A stretch of DNA of 64,000 nucleotides, taken from assembly GCF_024436035.1 (NCBI RefSeq), contig NZ_JANFNG010000005.1, forward strand, positions 62,001-126,000. Direction: 5' to 3'. The stretch is from Streptomyces humicola (lineage in GTDB: Bacteria > Actinomycetota > Actinomycetes > Streptomycetales > Streptomycetaceae). The stretch's first letter is position 1, and each line of letters opens with the position of its first letter. Shown here piece after piece: positions 1 to 7,978 of this stretch. Made by a program: the position numbers and the translations under genes. The notes beneath the pieces were generated by a model that saw only the letters and a list, made by a program, of their open reading frames with translations, did not search any database and had not been told where the DNA came from.

Positions 1-1
1 C

Positions 2-544
2 TATCCCATCACCGCCGAGATCGAGCGGCAACTGGACCTCGGGGCGGTGGCGCTCAAGCTGCACCCAGTGCACGGCGCCTTCTCACCGGCCGCCGGAGAG
101 CTCTACGCGGCATACGCGCTGTGCGCCGAACGCGGCGTCCCTGTCATCGTGCACTCCGGCACCTCCAGCTTCCCGGGAGCGCGGACCGCCTACGGCGCCC
201 CCGAGCTCCTGGCGGACGTCATCGAGGACTTCCCCGACGTGCAGTTCGTCTTCGCTCACGGTGGGCGGGGCTGGTGGTACGACAGCGCGGCGTTCCTGGC
301 CCTGGGGAGGCCGAACGTGTGGCTGGACCTCGCCGGGCTGCCCCCTAGGAAGCTGCCTGAGTACTTCTCCCGGTTCGACCTGCCGAGGCTCGCCACCAAG
401 TGGATCTTCGGGACCGACTGGCCCGGAGTGCCAGGGGCCTCCCGCAATGTGGCCGCCCTTCGCGAACTGGGCCTGCCCGCCGACACCGTGCGCGCCGTGC
501 TGTCCGGCAACGCCGCCAAGATCTTCCCTGGACTTGGGGTGTGA
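2..544 (+). CDS. Amidohydrolase family protein, C-terminal part (5' end outside window)
   Basis: The reading frame is open from the first bases, so the gene starts upstream of the window. The visible 180 residues look like the C-terminal half of an amidohydrolase-2 (ACMSD-like) TIM barrel. There is a metal-ligand-like histidine in KLHPVHG, a second in VIVHSGTSS, a third in FAHGGRGWW, and the typical late aspartate in IFGTDWPG. The tail (LSGNAAKIFPGLGV) is the usual end of this family, whose members hydrolyse or decarboxylate ring-derived acids at a metal centre. Eight bases after the stop lies a thiolase start relic. The same amidohydrolase-thiolase junction recurs inverted near 10.0 kb. The substrate cannot be told from this fragment. 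Confidence 0.75.
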   Translation, partial: YPITAEIERQLDLGAVALKLHPVHGAFSPAAGELYAAYALCAERGVPVIVHSGTSSFPGARTAYGAPELLADVIEDFPDVQFVFAHGGRGWWYDSAAFLALGRPNVWLDLAGLPPRKLPEYFSRFDLPRLATKWIFGTDWPGVPGASRNVAALRELGLPADTVRAVLSGNAAKIFPGLGV

Positions 545-552
545 GAGAACCG

Positions 553-650
553 ATGACGGCTGTGTATGTGGTCGACGCCTGCCTTACCTCCATAGGCAGG
601 GCCAGGGGCCGACTGGCCGGCGTGCGAGCGGACGGCGCGCCGTACTCGCG
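553..650 (+). pseudogene. Thiolase N-terminal relic
   Basis: The first codons after the amidohydrolase read MTAVYVVDACLTSIGRARG, closely matching the start of the intact thiolase at 8820-10004 ([19 protein letters not shown]). Similarity stops after about 30 residues and the rest of a thiolase is missing. The junction with the amidohydrolase stop is also preserved. This is the remains of a second amidohydrolase-thiolase pair. Confidence 0.7.
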
Positions 651-868
651 GCGCAGGCAGTCGGAGCAGAGACGCATCGGCTCCGCGCTCGCCGGGACGG
701 CATGGGACCGGCGGGCCTTCGCGCGGGCCCGGTTGTCGTTCTGCCGCGGCACCACCCTCACTCTCAGCGGCCTCGACCGCTACCTGCACGAAGGGCCGGC
801 GGACCGGCGCTGTCCCACGCGATCCGTCCGAGAAGCCGCAGGCAGGAGCCGTCATGATCTGAGGGCGG
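651..868. other. Unassigned sequence between relics
   Basis: Frames are open on both strands because of the high GC content, but no frame gives a recognisable protein and no ribosome binding site with a credible start is seen. It is probably degenerate sequence joining the thiolase relic to the ATPase fragment. Confidence 0.4.
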
Positions 869-1294
869 TCAGAGACTGTTCCGCCCAAATGATCTTCCCG
901 TCGGGGTATGACGGGCGCCCCAGCGGTCGGTGAGCTGGGCGACCAGGAGCAGGCCACGGCCGCCCTCGTCGAAGACGCGGGCCCGGCGCAGGTGCGGGGC
1001 GGTGCTGCTGGCGTCGGAGACCTCGCAGATCAGGCATTCGTCATCCCGGATCAGGCGCAGCCGGATGGGGCTGGCGCCGTAGCGGATGCCGTTGGTGACC
1101 AGCTCGCTGACCGCCAGCTCGGTGGTGAACGCCCACTCCCCCAGCCCCAGCAGCCGGGTTGCGGGGCGCCCAACGATGTCACCGTCTTCGCGGCCGAAGT
1201 CGACGGGCCTCCATGCTGCAGGCCGTAACGACACCCCCGCGTCTACCGCAGCGGTTTCATCCGGCGCCGTGTTCGGGCGCTCGTCGTCGCTCAC
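869..1294 (-). pseudogene. HATPase (RsbW/SpoIIE-type anti-sigma ATPase) fragment, frameshifted end
   Basis: The 141-residue frame carries the N-box region of the small serine-kinase-like ATPases (AFTTELAVSELVTNGIRYG) and the later G-box (DEGGRGLLLVAQLTDRWG). In Streptomyces such domains occur as free regulators or at the end of SpoIIE-type phosphatases. The usual C-terminal motif (TGK-IWAEQ) is present in another frame just downstream, so one base appears to be missing near position 890. The N-terminus before the N-box is short and poorly conserved. It starts with GTG. A diverged or truncated gene is more likely than a functional one. Confidence 0.55.
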
Positions 1295-1414
1295 CGGGCC
1301 CTCGGTGAGCCCATCACCCTCGGCACACTCATCCCATCGCGTTCACGGGAATCGCATCACCTGACATTACCTCCGACGGCCCAGAATGCTCCCGGGGCGT
1401 GAACACTCTCAACC

Positions 1415-1662
1415 CCACGGCGGCGTGAGATCTGCAGCCCGTAGCACCCGCCTGTCGGGCGGAGCTGGTGGACCAGGGTCCTCATCAGGCGGGCACCGGT
1501 GGCGCCCAGCGGGTGGCTGAGGGCGATCGCGCGGCCGAACGCGTTGGTGCGCTCGGGGGTCGGCCGCACGTCTCCCGCTGCCACACTTCCACCACCGGCG
1601 CGAACCGGCGGTCGGTAACGGCGATCCAGGCGAGCTTGGCGGCCGCCGACCCGCGGGCCTTT
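1415..1662 (-). pseudogene. Thiolase C-terminal relic
   Basis: Minus-strand translation gives APVVEVWQRET in one frame and, after a frameshift, ERTNAFGRAIALSHPLGATG, RLMRTLVHQL and GGCYGLQ in another. This is the C-terminal signature of a FadA-type thiolase, normally [18 protein letters not shown]. The catalytic histidine of the GHPLG box survives as SHPLG, but the reading frame is broken and the final CxG cysteine box is absent. It lies immediately downstream of the MBL-fold gene. It is a second, different thiolase relic, not a copy of the one at 553. Confidence 0.65.
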
Positions 1663-1664
1663 GA

Positions 1665-2705
1665 TCACGCGGTCACGTAGTGGCTGGCCTCGGCGGTGCC
1701 GTCGGCAGTACGGGTCAGCCGGCCCTGTTCGACCAGGACGTCGAGGTGGGCGAGGGTCTCGGTGACCGCGAGGCACTGATTGAACAGGTCGAGGTCCTCG
1801 ATCCGGCGGTTCCTCTTGGTCCAGCCGAGCCGTCCAGCGACCAGCCGGGCGGTGTCGCAGCCGGTCTCCACCGCGGCGGCGATCTCGTCCAAGCGGTGGC
1901 CGTGGTGGTCCAGGAGCTGGTCGATCCGCCGGTGGGTGCTGGGCGAGACGGGTCCGTGCGCGGGCAGGAACCGCTGGTCGGGCAGGACGCGGACGGCCCG
2001 CAGCGAGCGGAGGTAGTCGCGCAGCGGGGAGGCCGCGGGGGCCTGCTCGAAGCCGATCGATGGCGTGATGTGCGGCAGCACGTGGTCGCCGGCGTAGAGG
2101 TCGCCGCGCTCGCTGTCGAGGAAGACGACGTGGCCCTGGGTGTGCCCGGGGGTGGCGATCGCCTGGAGCGCCCGGTCCCCCACCTTCACCGAGACCGGCG
2201 CGTCCAGCCACTCGTCCGGCGACTCCCAGTCGGTGATCACGTGGCTGGGCGGGAGTTCCTCGGTCAGGCGACCGCTGAGGTCGTCGGCGCCGGCACGGCG
2301 CAACTGGCGGCGCAGCCCGCCCCAGGGGTCGGCATTCGCGTCCAGGGCGTGCCGCAGGCTCGCTTCCTCGCCGCGGCCCAGCAGGATCCGGGAGCCGAAT
2401 TCGCGGCGGAGCAGCACGGCCATCGTGTAGTGGTCCCGGTGCACGTGTGTGATCAGATAGCGGTCTACGTCGCCGAAGCCGCAGTCCAGGGCGCCCAGCG
2501 CCTTCTTCAGCGCCTCGCGCGCCTCGGCCAGTGCCCAGCCGGAGTCGACGACGACGAGGCCGGTGCAGGTGCGCAGCGCGTACACGTTGACGGCGCGCAG
2601 GCCGTCGGAGGGCAGCGGCAAGGGGATGCGGTAGACGCCCGCGGAGACCTCGAAGACCCCTGGACGCGTCCAGTCGCCGCCCGGATCGTCGAACTCGATC
2701 TCCAT
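1665..2705 (-). CDS. MBL-fold metallo-hydrolase
   Basis: This 346-residue cytosolic protein has the metallo-beta-lactamase fold motifs: THVHRDH (HxHxDH, around residue 88), GHTQGH (around 185), an AGDH aspartate and a late LPAHG histidine. Together they bind two metal ions. The C-terminal 90 residues form the helical extension common in actinobacterial members and in lactonase/thioesterase-like hydrolases. The ATG start has a GAGAGAG sequence just upstream. It is transcribed alone. A TAGAGT -10 box (2756-2761) and a perfect inverted repeat (2782-2802) lie upstream. The context suggests hydrolysis of a CoA thioester or lactone intermediate, but that is inference. Confidence 0.85.
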   Translation of the reverse strand: MEIEFDDPGGDWTRPGVFEVSAGVYRIPLPLPSDGLRAVNVYALRTCTGLVVVDSGWALAEAREALKKALGALDCGFGDVDRYLITHVHRDHYTMAVLLRREFGSRILLGRGEEASLRHALDANADPWGGLRRQLRRAGADDLSGRLTEELPPSHVITDWESPDEWLDAPVSVKVGDRALQAIATPGHTQGHVVFLDSERGDLYAGDHVLPHITPSIGFEQAPAASPLRDYLRSLRAVRVLPDQRFLPAHGPVSPSTHRRIDQLLDHHGHRLDEIAAAVETGCDTARLVAGRLGWTKRNRRIEDLDLFNQCLAVTETLAHLDVLVEQGRLTRTADGTAEASHYVTA

Positions 2706-2781
2706 ATGGCTCTCTCAATCCTCGTACAGCGCGGCAGTAGCGCAGACCGTCCCACACTCTACAACTTCCGGAACCAGAACT

Positions 2782-2802
2782 ATAGATGTGCGCGACATCT
2801 AT
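2782..2802. promoter_or_regulatory. Perfect 8-bp inverted repeat, candidate operator
   Basis: ATAGATGT and ACATCTAT face each other across a 5-base GCGCG spacer, 77 bases upstream of the MBL-fold start and overlapping where the -35 region would lie. The A/T-rich arms stand out against the GC-rich surroundings. The size fits a dimeric repressor. Which regulator binds it is unknown. Confidence 0.5.
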
Positions 2803-2894
2803 CTCCGAAGCCCCCCGGACGCGCGACGGGACGGATCCGGCGCGCAGACCCGCCCCGTGCAGTGCTGCAAGCGTTCCAGAGGTGTTCCGGGCTG

Positions 2895-3890
2895 TCAGCC
2901 GGGCAGGAAGGTCGCCCCTGCGGCGGTGTCCGCCGGGAAACGCAGGTCCAGCTCGGCGGTCTCCTCCGCCGACAGCCGCACCTCGGCGGCCGCCAGGTTC
3001 TCCGTCAAGTGCGCGGGGTTGCGTGTGCCAGGGATCGGCACCGCGCCCCGGGCCAGCAGCCAGGCCAGCGCGAGCTGACCGGGGGTGCAGCCCTTGTCGC
3101 GGGCGATGTCGCGCAGCGGCGCGAACCGGTCCCGGTTCACCGCCAGGGTCTGCGCGGAGAACCGCGGGTAGCGCGAGCGCAGGTCGCCGCGCGGCACCTC
3201 GGCCACCTCCGCGGAGCCGTCCAGGTAGCGGGGGTCGGCGAGGAAGCCGCTGCCCAGCGGCCCCCAGGCGACGAAGCCGACGCCCAGCTCGTCGCAGGCC
3301 GGGACGAGCGCCGCCTCGGCCTGCCGGCTGAAGAGCGAGTACTCGAACTGCACGGCGGCCACCGGGTGGACGGCCGCGGCCTTGCGCAACTGCGCCGCGT
3401 CCACGTTGGACAGCCCGATGTGCCGGACCTTGCCCGCGGCGACCTGCTCGGCCATGGCGCCGACGGTCTCCTCGACCGGCACCTCGGGGTCGGGGAAGTG
3501 CAGGTACCACAGGTCCACGTGGTCGGTGCCGAGGCGGCGCAGGCTCGCGTTGATGGCCTCGGCCGCGTGGGCGGGGCTGCCGTCCACGAACAGCCGCATG
3601 CGGTAGCCGGCGTCGACCGGCCGGCCCTGGTCGGGGCCGACGTAGCCGAACTTTGTTGCGATGACGACCTCGTCGCGCCGGCCGGCCACGGTCCGGCCGA
3701 TCAGTTCCTCGTTCTCGCCGGGGCGGCGGCCGTAGGCGTCGGAGGTGTCGATGAAGCCGGCTCCCCCGTCGAGCGCGGCGCGGATCACTTCCTCGGCCTG
3801 CTGCTCGGCGATCCGCCCGTACACCCCCGACAGGACCATCGCGCCCAGTCCGATCGGGGGGACTTCCAGGTCGGGGCCGAGCCGGGTCAC
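2895..3890 (-). CDS. Aldo/keto reductase
   Basis: This 331-residue protein has the AKR barrel and catalytic tetrad: Asp and Tyr in GFIDTSDAYGRR, Lys in IATKFGYVG and His in LWYLHFPDPE. The NADPH-binding end is PIPGTRNPAHLTENL. It would reduce an aldehyde or ketone, or oxidise the alcohol, with NADP(H). The GTG start overlaps the stop of the aldehyde dehydrogenase upstream (GTGA), so the two are translationally coupled. It is the last gene of the carbonic anhydrase-like/ALDH/AKR operon. Coupling to a semialdehyde dehydrogenase suggests it handles the same or a side-product aldehyde. Confidence 0.88.
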   Translation of the reverse strand: MTRLGPDLEVPPIGLGAMVLSGVYGRIAEQQAEEVIRAALDGGAGFIDTSDAYGRRPGENEELIGRTVAGRRDEVVIATKFGYVGPDQGRPVDAGYRMRLFVDGSPAHAAEAINASLRRLGTDHVDLWYLHFPDPEVPVEETVGAMAEQVAAGKVRHIGLSNVDAAQLRKAAAVHPVAAVQFEYSLFSRQAEAALVPACDELGVGFVAWGPLGSGFLADPRYLDGSAEVAEVPRGDLRSRYPRFSAQTLAVNRDRFAPLRDIARDKGCTPGQLALAWLLARGAVPIPGTRNPAHLTENLAAAEVRLSAEETAELDLRFPADTAAGATFLPG

Positions 3891-5467
3891 AACTGCGCCT
3901 CGGGGGCCGCGGGGACGTCGGTGAGCGCGCCGACGAGCAGCGCCGGGGAGCCCTGTACGGCGGTGCGCTGCATGTGGTGCAGGACGCCGCGGATGCCGCC
4001 GAGTTCCTCGCCGCCGCCGGCCCGGCCGGGGCCGCCGTGCGTGGTGTGCGGCAGGGGCGACCCGTGTCCGGTGGACTCCTTGGCGTCCTCCCGGTCCAGG
4101 ACGAGCAGCCGCCCGTGCCAGGGGGCCGCGCCGAGGACGACGTCGCGGGCGAAGTCCGGGTCGTGGGTGACGATCGAGCCGACCAGGCTGCCCTCGCCGC
4201 GGGCGGCCAGCTCGACGGCCTGGGCGGCCCCGTCGTACGGCAGCAGGGTGCTGACCGGGCCGAACGCCTCCACCTCGTGCGGCTCGGCGCGGCCCGGCTC
4301 GTCGCAGCGCAGCAGCAGCGGCGGCAGGAAGGCGCCGCGCTCGCGGTCGGCGTCGACCAGCTCGAAGTGTTCGGGGTCGCCGTGGACGATCTTGGCGGCC
4401 CGGGTGAGGGCCTTGACGGACTGGAGGACCTCGGCGCGCTGGCCGAGGCTGGCGAGAGCGCCCATGGTGACCGAGGGGTCGGCCGGATTGCCGACCTTCA
4501 CCTCGGCGAGCCGGGCGGAGACCGCCTCGGCGACCTCGTCGATCAGCGCGCTGGGTACGAACGCCCGCCGGATCGCGGTGCACTTCTGCCCGGCCTTGAC
4601 GGTCATCTCGGTGACGAGCGCCTTGGTGAACAGGTCGAACTCGGGGGTGCCGGGGACCGCGTCCGGCCCGAGCACGGAGAAGTTCAGCGAGTCCGCCTCA
4701 GCATTGAACCGCACGGCGCGGCCGGTGATCACCGGATGCGACCGCAGCGTCTGTGCGGTGTTCGCTGAGCCGGTGATGCTCAGCGAGTCCTGGCCGGTGA
4801 GCGCGTCGAGCAGCCCGTCGGGCCGGCCGCAGACCAACTGGACTGCGCCGGGCGGCAGGATGTCCGACTCGATGATGCGGCGGAAGACCAGTTCGGCCAG
4901 GTACGCGGTCTGGCTCGCGGGCTTGATCACCGACGGGACACCGGCGAGCACGGCGGGGGCGAGCTTCTCCAGCATGCCCCACACGGGGAAGTTGAAGGCG
5001 TTGATCGAGACGGAGGCGCCGTGCCGGGGGACGTGCACGTGCCGCACGCCGAAGGTGCCGGCCTTGCCGACTGGTTCGAAGTCGCCGTCGGGCAGTACGA
5101 ATCCGTCGGGCAGCTCCTTGGCGCCCTTGCTGCCGTAGACGAAGAGGACAGCGATGCCGCCGTCGACGTCGAAGGCCGAGTCGCGGGCGGTGGCGCCGGT
5201 GCGGGTCGACAGTTCGTTGAACTCGGCGGTATACCGCGTCAGATGCTTGCCGAGGGCCTTGAGCAGCCCGGCCCGCCGGTGGAAGGAGAGCGCGCGCAGG
5301 GCGGGACCGCCGACCTCACGCGCGTACCGCAGCGCGGACTCGGCGTCGACGCCCTGCGTGGAGATACGGGCCACTTCTTCGCCCGTCGCCGCGTCGAGTA
5401 TCGCCCGGCCCTCGTCGGGGCCGGTGTACCAGTCACCGTTGACATAGCTTTGCAATTTCGCCGCCAC
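3887..5467 (-). CDS. boxD: BoxD/PaaZ-type aldehyde dehydrogenase (3,4-dehydroadipyl-CoA semialdehyde dehydrogenase)
   Basis: About 526 residues with the ALDH fold of the PaaZ-N/BoxD group: the NAD-binding stretch NAFNFPVWG, SVIKPASQTAYLAE and the catalytic cysteine in VKAGQKCTAIRR (around residue 294). In the box pathway this enzyme oxidises the ring-opened semialdehyde to 3,4-dehydroadipyl-CoA. It lacks a PaaZ hydratase domain, which fits BoxD. I chose the GTG at 5467 because GAAGGTG lies 8 bases upstream; an ATG at 5485 would add six residues. It follows the hexapeptide gene and overlaps the aldo/keto reductase start. Confidence 0.85.
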   Translation of the reverse strand: MAAKLQSYVNGDWYTGPDEGRAILDAATGEEVARISTQGVDAESALRYAREVGGPALRALSFHRRAGLLKALGKHLTRYTAEFNELSTRTGATARDSAFDVDGGIAVLFVYGSKGAKELPDGFVLPDGDFEPVGKAGTFGVRHVHVPRHGASVSINAFNFPVWGMLEKLAPAVLAGVPSVIKPASQTAYLAELVFRRIIESDILPPGAVQLVCGRPDGLLDALTGQDSLSITGSANTAQTLRSHPVITGRAVRFNAEADSLNFSVLGPDAVPGTPEFDLFTKALVTEMTVKAGQKCTAIRRAFVPSALIDEVAEAVSARLAEVKVGNPADPSVTMGALASLGQRAEVLQSVKALTRAAKIVHGDPEHFELVDADRERGAFLPPLLLRCDEPGRAEPHEVEAFGPVSTLLPYDGAAQAVELAARGEGSLVGSIVTHDPDFARDVVLGAAPWHGRLLVLDREDAKESTGHGSPLPHTTHGGPGRAGGGEELGGIRGVLHHMQRTAVQGSPALLVGALTDVPAAPEAQL

Positions 5468-5500
5468 GAGCGGGTCACCTTCCATCAGGAGTCACGGGGT

Positions 5501-6025
5501 TCAGCGGTCGAACCGGCGCAGCGCGCCCCGGTAGTGGTTGCCGGCGTCGACATAGCTCTGCACGGCGAAGTCCATCCAGGAGGGGTCGAGACCGGTCTTG
5601 CGCAGGTGTACGGGAACACCGACCGCCGTCGTGCGCGCGGGCACCTCGAAGTCCTCGGGCACCAGCGCGGCCGCGCCCACCACCGCTCCGGTGCGGACCA
5701 CGGCCCGGTTGAGCGTGATGGAACCGGAGCCGATCAGGCAGCGGCTCTCGACGGTGCAGCCCTCCAGGTGGGCGTTGTGCCCCACCACGCACTCCGGGCC
5801 GATCACGGTCGGCCACTGCTCGGTGGTGTGCAGCACGGTGCCGTCCTGGATTGAGGTGCGGGCCCCGACCTCGATGCGCCCGCCGTGGTCGCCACGCAGG
5901 ACGGCGCCGGGCCAGATGGTGGCCTCTTCACCGATCGACACACGGCCGATCACGACGGCGTCGGGGTGGACGAAGCAGCTGGGGTGGATCTGCGGCTCGT
6001 CAGGGCCGAGTGCGTAGATCGGCAT
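5501..6025 (-). CDS. PaaY-like gamma-carbonic-anhydrase/hexapeptide-repeat protein
   Basis: 174 residues forming a left-handed beta-helix of hexapeptide repeats (for example GAVLRGD, VLHTTEQW, VVGHNAHLEG). The family includes gamma-carbonic anhydrases and PaaY, a thioesterase that removes dead-end CoA adducts during phenylacetate degradation. His66 and His83 match two zinc ligands, but the third ligand position (residue 88) is Glu, with a His at 86 instead. The ATG has GGGGAA upstream. It is the first gene of the operon with BoxD and faces the paaX-like gene. A salvage role in the CoA pathway fits the setting better than carbonic anhydrase activity. Confidence 0.8.
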   Translation of the reverse strand: MPIYALGPDEPQIHPSCFVHPDAVVIGRVSIGEEATIWPGAVLRGDHGGRIEVGARTSIQDGTVLHTTEQWPTVIGPECVVGHNAHLEGCTVESRCLIGSGSITLNRAVVRTGAVVGAAALVPEDFEVPARTTAVGVPVHLRKTGLDPSWMDFAVQSYVDAGNHYRGALRRFDR

Positions 6026-6069
6026 CGATGGGTTCCCCGTTCGTTCGGACGGCGACCAACTTATTATTG

Positions 6070-6098
6070 ACATTATTCAGTCGCTACGCAAAAAACAA
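6070..6098 (-). promoter_or_regulatory. Candidate promoter of the hexapeptide-boxD-AKR operon
   Basis: On the minus strand TTGTTT and TAATGT are separated by 17 bases. The surrounding 6055-6110 stretch is strikingly A/T-rich. It lies between the divergent hexapeptide and PaaX-family genes, so it probably also holds the operator and the plus-strand promoter. The match to consensus is only moderate. Confidence 0.35.
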
Positions 6099-6204
6099 GT
6101 ATATTGACGATGAGGGTGGGCGTCCCCGCCGGGGCGGCCAGTAGCCTGAAAACCGCGCGGCACCTGCGGTGTCCCGCGATCCACGGTGAAGGATGTGACG
6201 GACG

Positions 6205-7116
6205 ATGGTGCTGGATGCGGAGGGACAGAGCGCGGGCGAACGCAAGCCGCGGGCCGCACGCCCGGCGGACGAGGCCCGGCCGAAGGTCAGCAGACGGCGC
6301 GAGGTCGGCCACACCAGCGCGCGGTCGCTGCTGGCGACCATCCTCGGTGAGTACGTCCTGCCGCGCGACCGCCCGGTGTGGACCTCGGCGCTGGTCGAAG
6401 CGCTCGGGATGTTCGAGATCGAGGAGAAATCGGCTCGTCAGGCGCTTGCCCGCACCGCCGCTGAGGGCTGGCTGACCTCCGAGCGGGTGGGGCGGCGGGT
6501 GCGCTGGGCGCTCACCCCGCCCGGCCGCAGGCTGCTGACCGAGGGCGCCGAGCGCATCTACAGCTTCGGCAACAACGAGCGGCAGTGGGACGGCACCTGG
6601 CTGGTGATACTCGTCTCCGTGCCCGAGGCCAAGCGCGAACTACGCCACCGGCTGCGCACCCAGCTCGCCTGGGCCGGCTTCGGCACCCCCGAGACCGGGG
6701 TGTGGATCTCGCCCGACACCCGCCACGAGGCCGAGGCGCTGACCGTGCTCAAGGAGCTCGGACTCTCCGCGGACGCCATGTCGTTCACCGCCAACTATGG
6801 TGCGGTGGGCAGTGAGGAGACGATGGTCTCCCGCGCCTGGGACCTGCGCGACGTCGAGGCGCGGTACGAGGCGTTCATCGACGAGTTCACCGGCGCGCAC
6901 CCGGTCGAGGGGAACACAGTCTTCCAGGCGCAGACCCGGCTGGTCCACGAGTGGCGCCGCTTCCCCTTCCTCGACCCCCAACTGCCGCGCATGCTGCTGC
7001 CGGAGCGCTGGAGCGGCGTCCAGGCCGCCGACCTCTTCCACCGCATGCACGGCGACTGGCACGAGCACGCGCAGCAGCGGTGGGACCGGCTGATGGAAGA
7101 ACACAGCGCGGTCTGA
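6205..7116 (+). CDS. PaaX-family transcriptional regulator
   Basis: 303 residues with the PaaX layout: an N-terminal winged helix (about 40-115; SARSLLATILGEYVLP, SARQALARTAAEGWL), a ferredoxin-like middle domain (WDGTWLVILVSVPEAKRELR) and the C-terminal PaaX domain (HEWRRFPFLDPQLPRMLLP). PaaX proteins repress aryl-CoA pathways and release DNA on binding an aryl-CoA thioester such as phenylacetyl-CoA. No paa oxygenase genes are visible here and the neighbours are box genes, so its likely ligand is benzoyl-CoA or a related thioester. It is transcribed divergently from the hexapeptide-boxD operon and converges on the hydratase operon. Confidence 0.88.
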   Translation: MVLDAEGQSAGERKPRAARPADEARPKVSRRREVGHTSARSLLATILGEYVLPRDRPVWTSALVEALGMFEIEEKSARQALARTAAEGWLTSERVGRRVRWALTPPGRRLLTEGAERIYSFGNNERQWDGTWLVILVSVPEAKRELRHRLRTQLAWAGFGTPETGVWISPDTRHEAEALTVLKELGLSADAMSFTANYGAVGSEETMVSRAWDLRDVEARYEAFIDEFTGAHPVEGNTVFQAQTRLVHEWRRFPFLDPQLPRMLLPERWSGVQAADLFHRMHGDWHEHAQQRWDRLMEEHSAV

Positions 7117-7207
7117 CCTCCGCACCCGTACCCGTAGCCTTACCCGACGCGTCGGCCGGCCGCGTGGGGGCCGGTCACCAAGGCGCCGACTCCCGCCGTG
7201 CGCCGAC

Positions 7208-7978
7208 TCAGCGGCCGCCGCGTGAACCGCGGTTGAGGAAAGCGTCCATGCGGGCGAACTTCTCCTCATCCTCGAAGAGCACCGCCTGCGCGACCAGATC
7301 GAGCTGCGGGTGCGCCGCCTCGGGGGCGTCCACGGCCAGCTTGGTCAGCCGCAGCGCGACAGCCGAGCCGCGAAGCATACGGTCCACGGTCGCGTGCGCG
7401 GCGGCCAGCAGTTCGTCCGGCGGCACCACGTCGATGACCAGGCCCAGGTCCAGAGCGCGCTGCGCGTCCAGGGTCCGGCCGGCCAGCAGCACTTGCTTGG
7501 CGACGCTCTCCCCCAGCAGGCGCACCAGGCGGTAGGCCGCCCCGGCGCCGGCCAGGATGCCCAACTGCGGCTCGGGCTGGCCGAATCGGGCCCGGGGCGT
7601 GGCCAGCCGGATGTCGCAGGCGTACGACAGCTCCGCTCCACCGCCGAGCGCGTGGCCGTCCACCGCCGCCACCGTGGGCATCGGCAGCGCCCGGATGCGC
7701 TCGAACAGCCGCAGGTTGATGCCGGCGAGCGCGTCCTTGCGCCGCCGTTCGCGCAGTTGGGCTATGTCGGCGCCGCCAGCGAACACGCCGTCGGTGCCGC
7801 CGGTGAGCAGCAGCACGCTCGGCTCGCACTCCAACTCCGCACACACGCCGTGCAGTTCTTCGACCATGGTGGCGTCGATGGCGTTGCGCTCGGCGGGCCG
7901 GTCCAGCATCACCACGGTGCGGTCGTCGCGGCGCTCGATCCGCAGGGTCTTCAGCTTCTTCTCCTCCGCGGCGGTCAC
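7208..7978 (-). CDS. Enoyl-CoA hydratase (PaaF-like)
   Basis: 256 residues with the crotonase fold. The oxyanion-hole residues lie in GVFAGGADI and HALGGGAEL. Both catalytic glutamates of the hydratase type are present (GGGAE and FGQPE). The natural reaction here is probably hydration of 2,3-dehydroadipyl-CoA to 3-hydroxyadipyl-CoA. The GTG start overlaps the stop of the 3-hydroxyacyl-CoA dehydrogenase (GTGA). It is the last gene of the P450-CaiB-thiolase-dehydrogenase-hydratase unit. Confidence 0.87.
   Translation of the reverse strand: MTAAEEKKLKTLRIERRDDRTVVMLDRPAERNAIDATMVEELHGVCAELECEPSVLLLTGGTDGVFAGGADIAQLRERRRKDALAGINLRLFERIRALPMPTVAAVDGHALGGGAELSYACDIRLATPRARFGQPEPQLGILAGAGAAYRLVRLLGESVAKQVLLAGRTLDAQRALDLGLVIDVVPPDELLAAAHATVDRMLRGSAVALRLTKLAVDAPEAAHPQLDLVAQAVLFEDEEKFARMDAFLNRGSRGGR

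Noticed and set aside
1357-3510. A 717-codon minus-strand open frame
   Set aside because: It overlaps the MBL-fold and aldo/keto reductase genes in another frame; only its last part carries meaning, as the thiolase relic.
7117-7207. A terminator between the PaaX-type gene and the hydratase gene
   Set aside because: Only a short self-complementary CCGACGCGTCGG is present, with no stem-loop of useful length.
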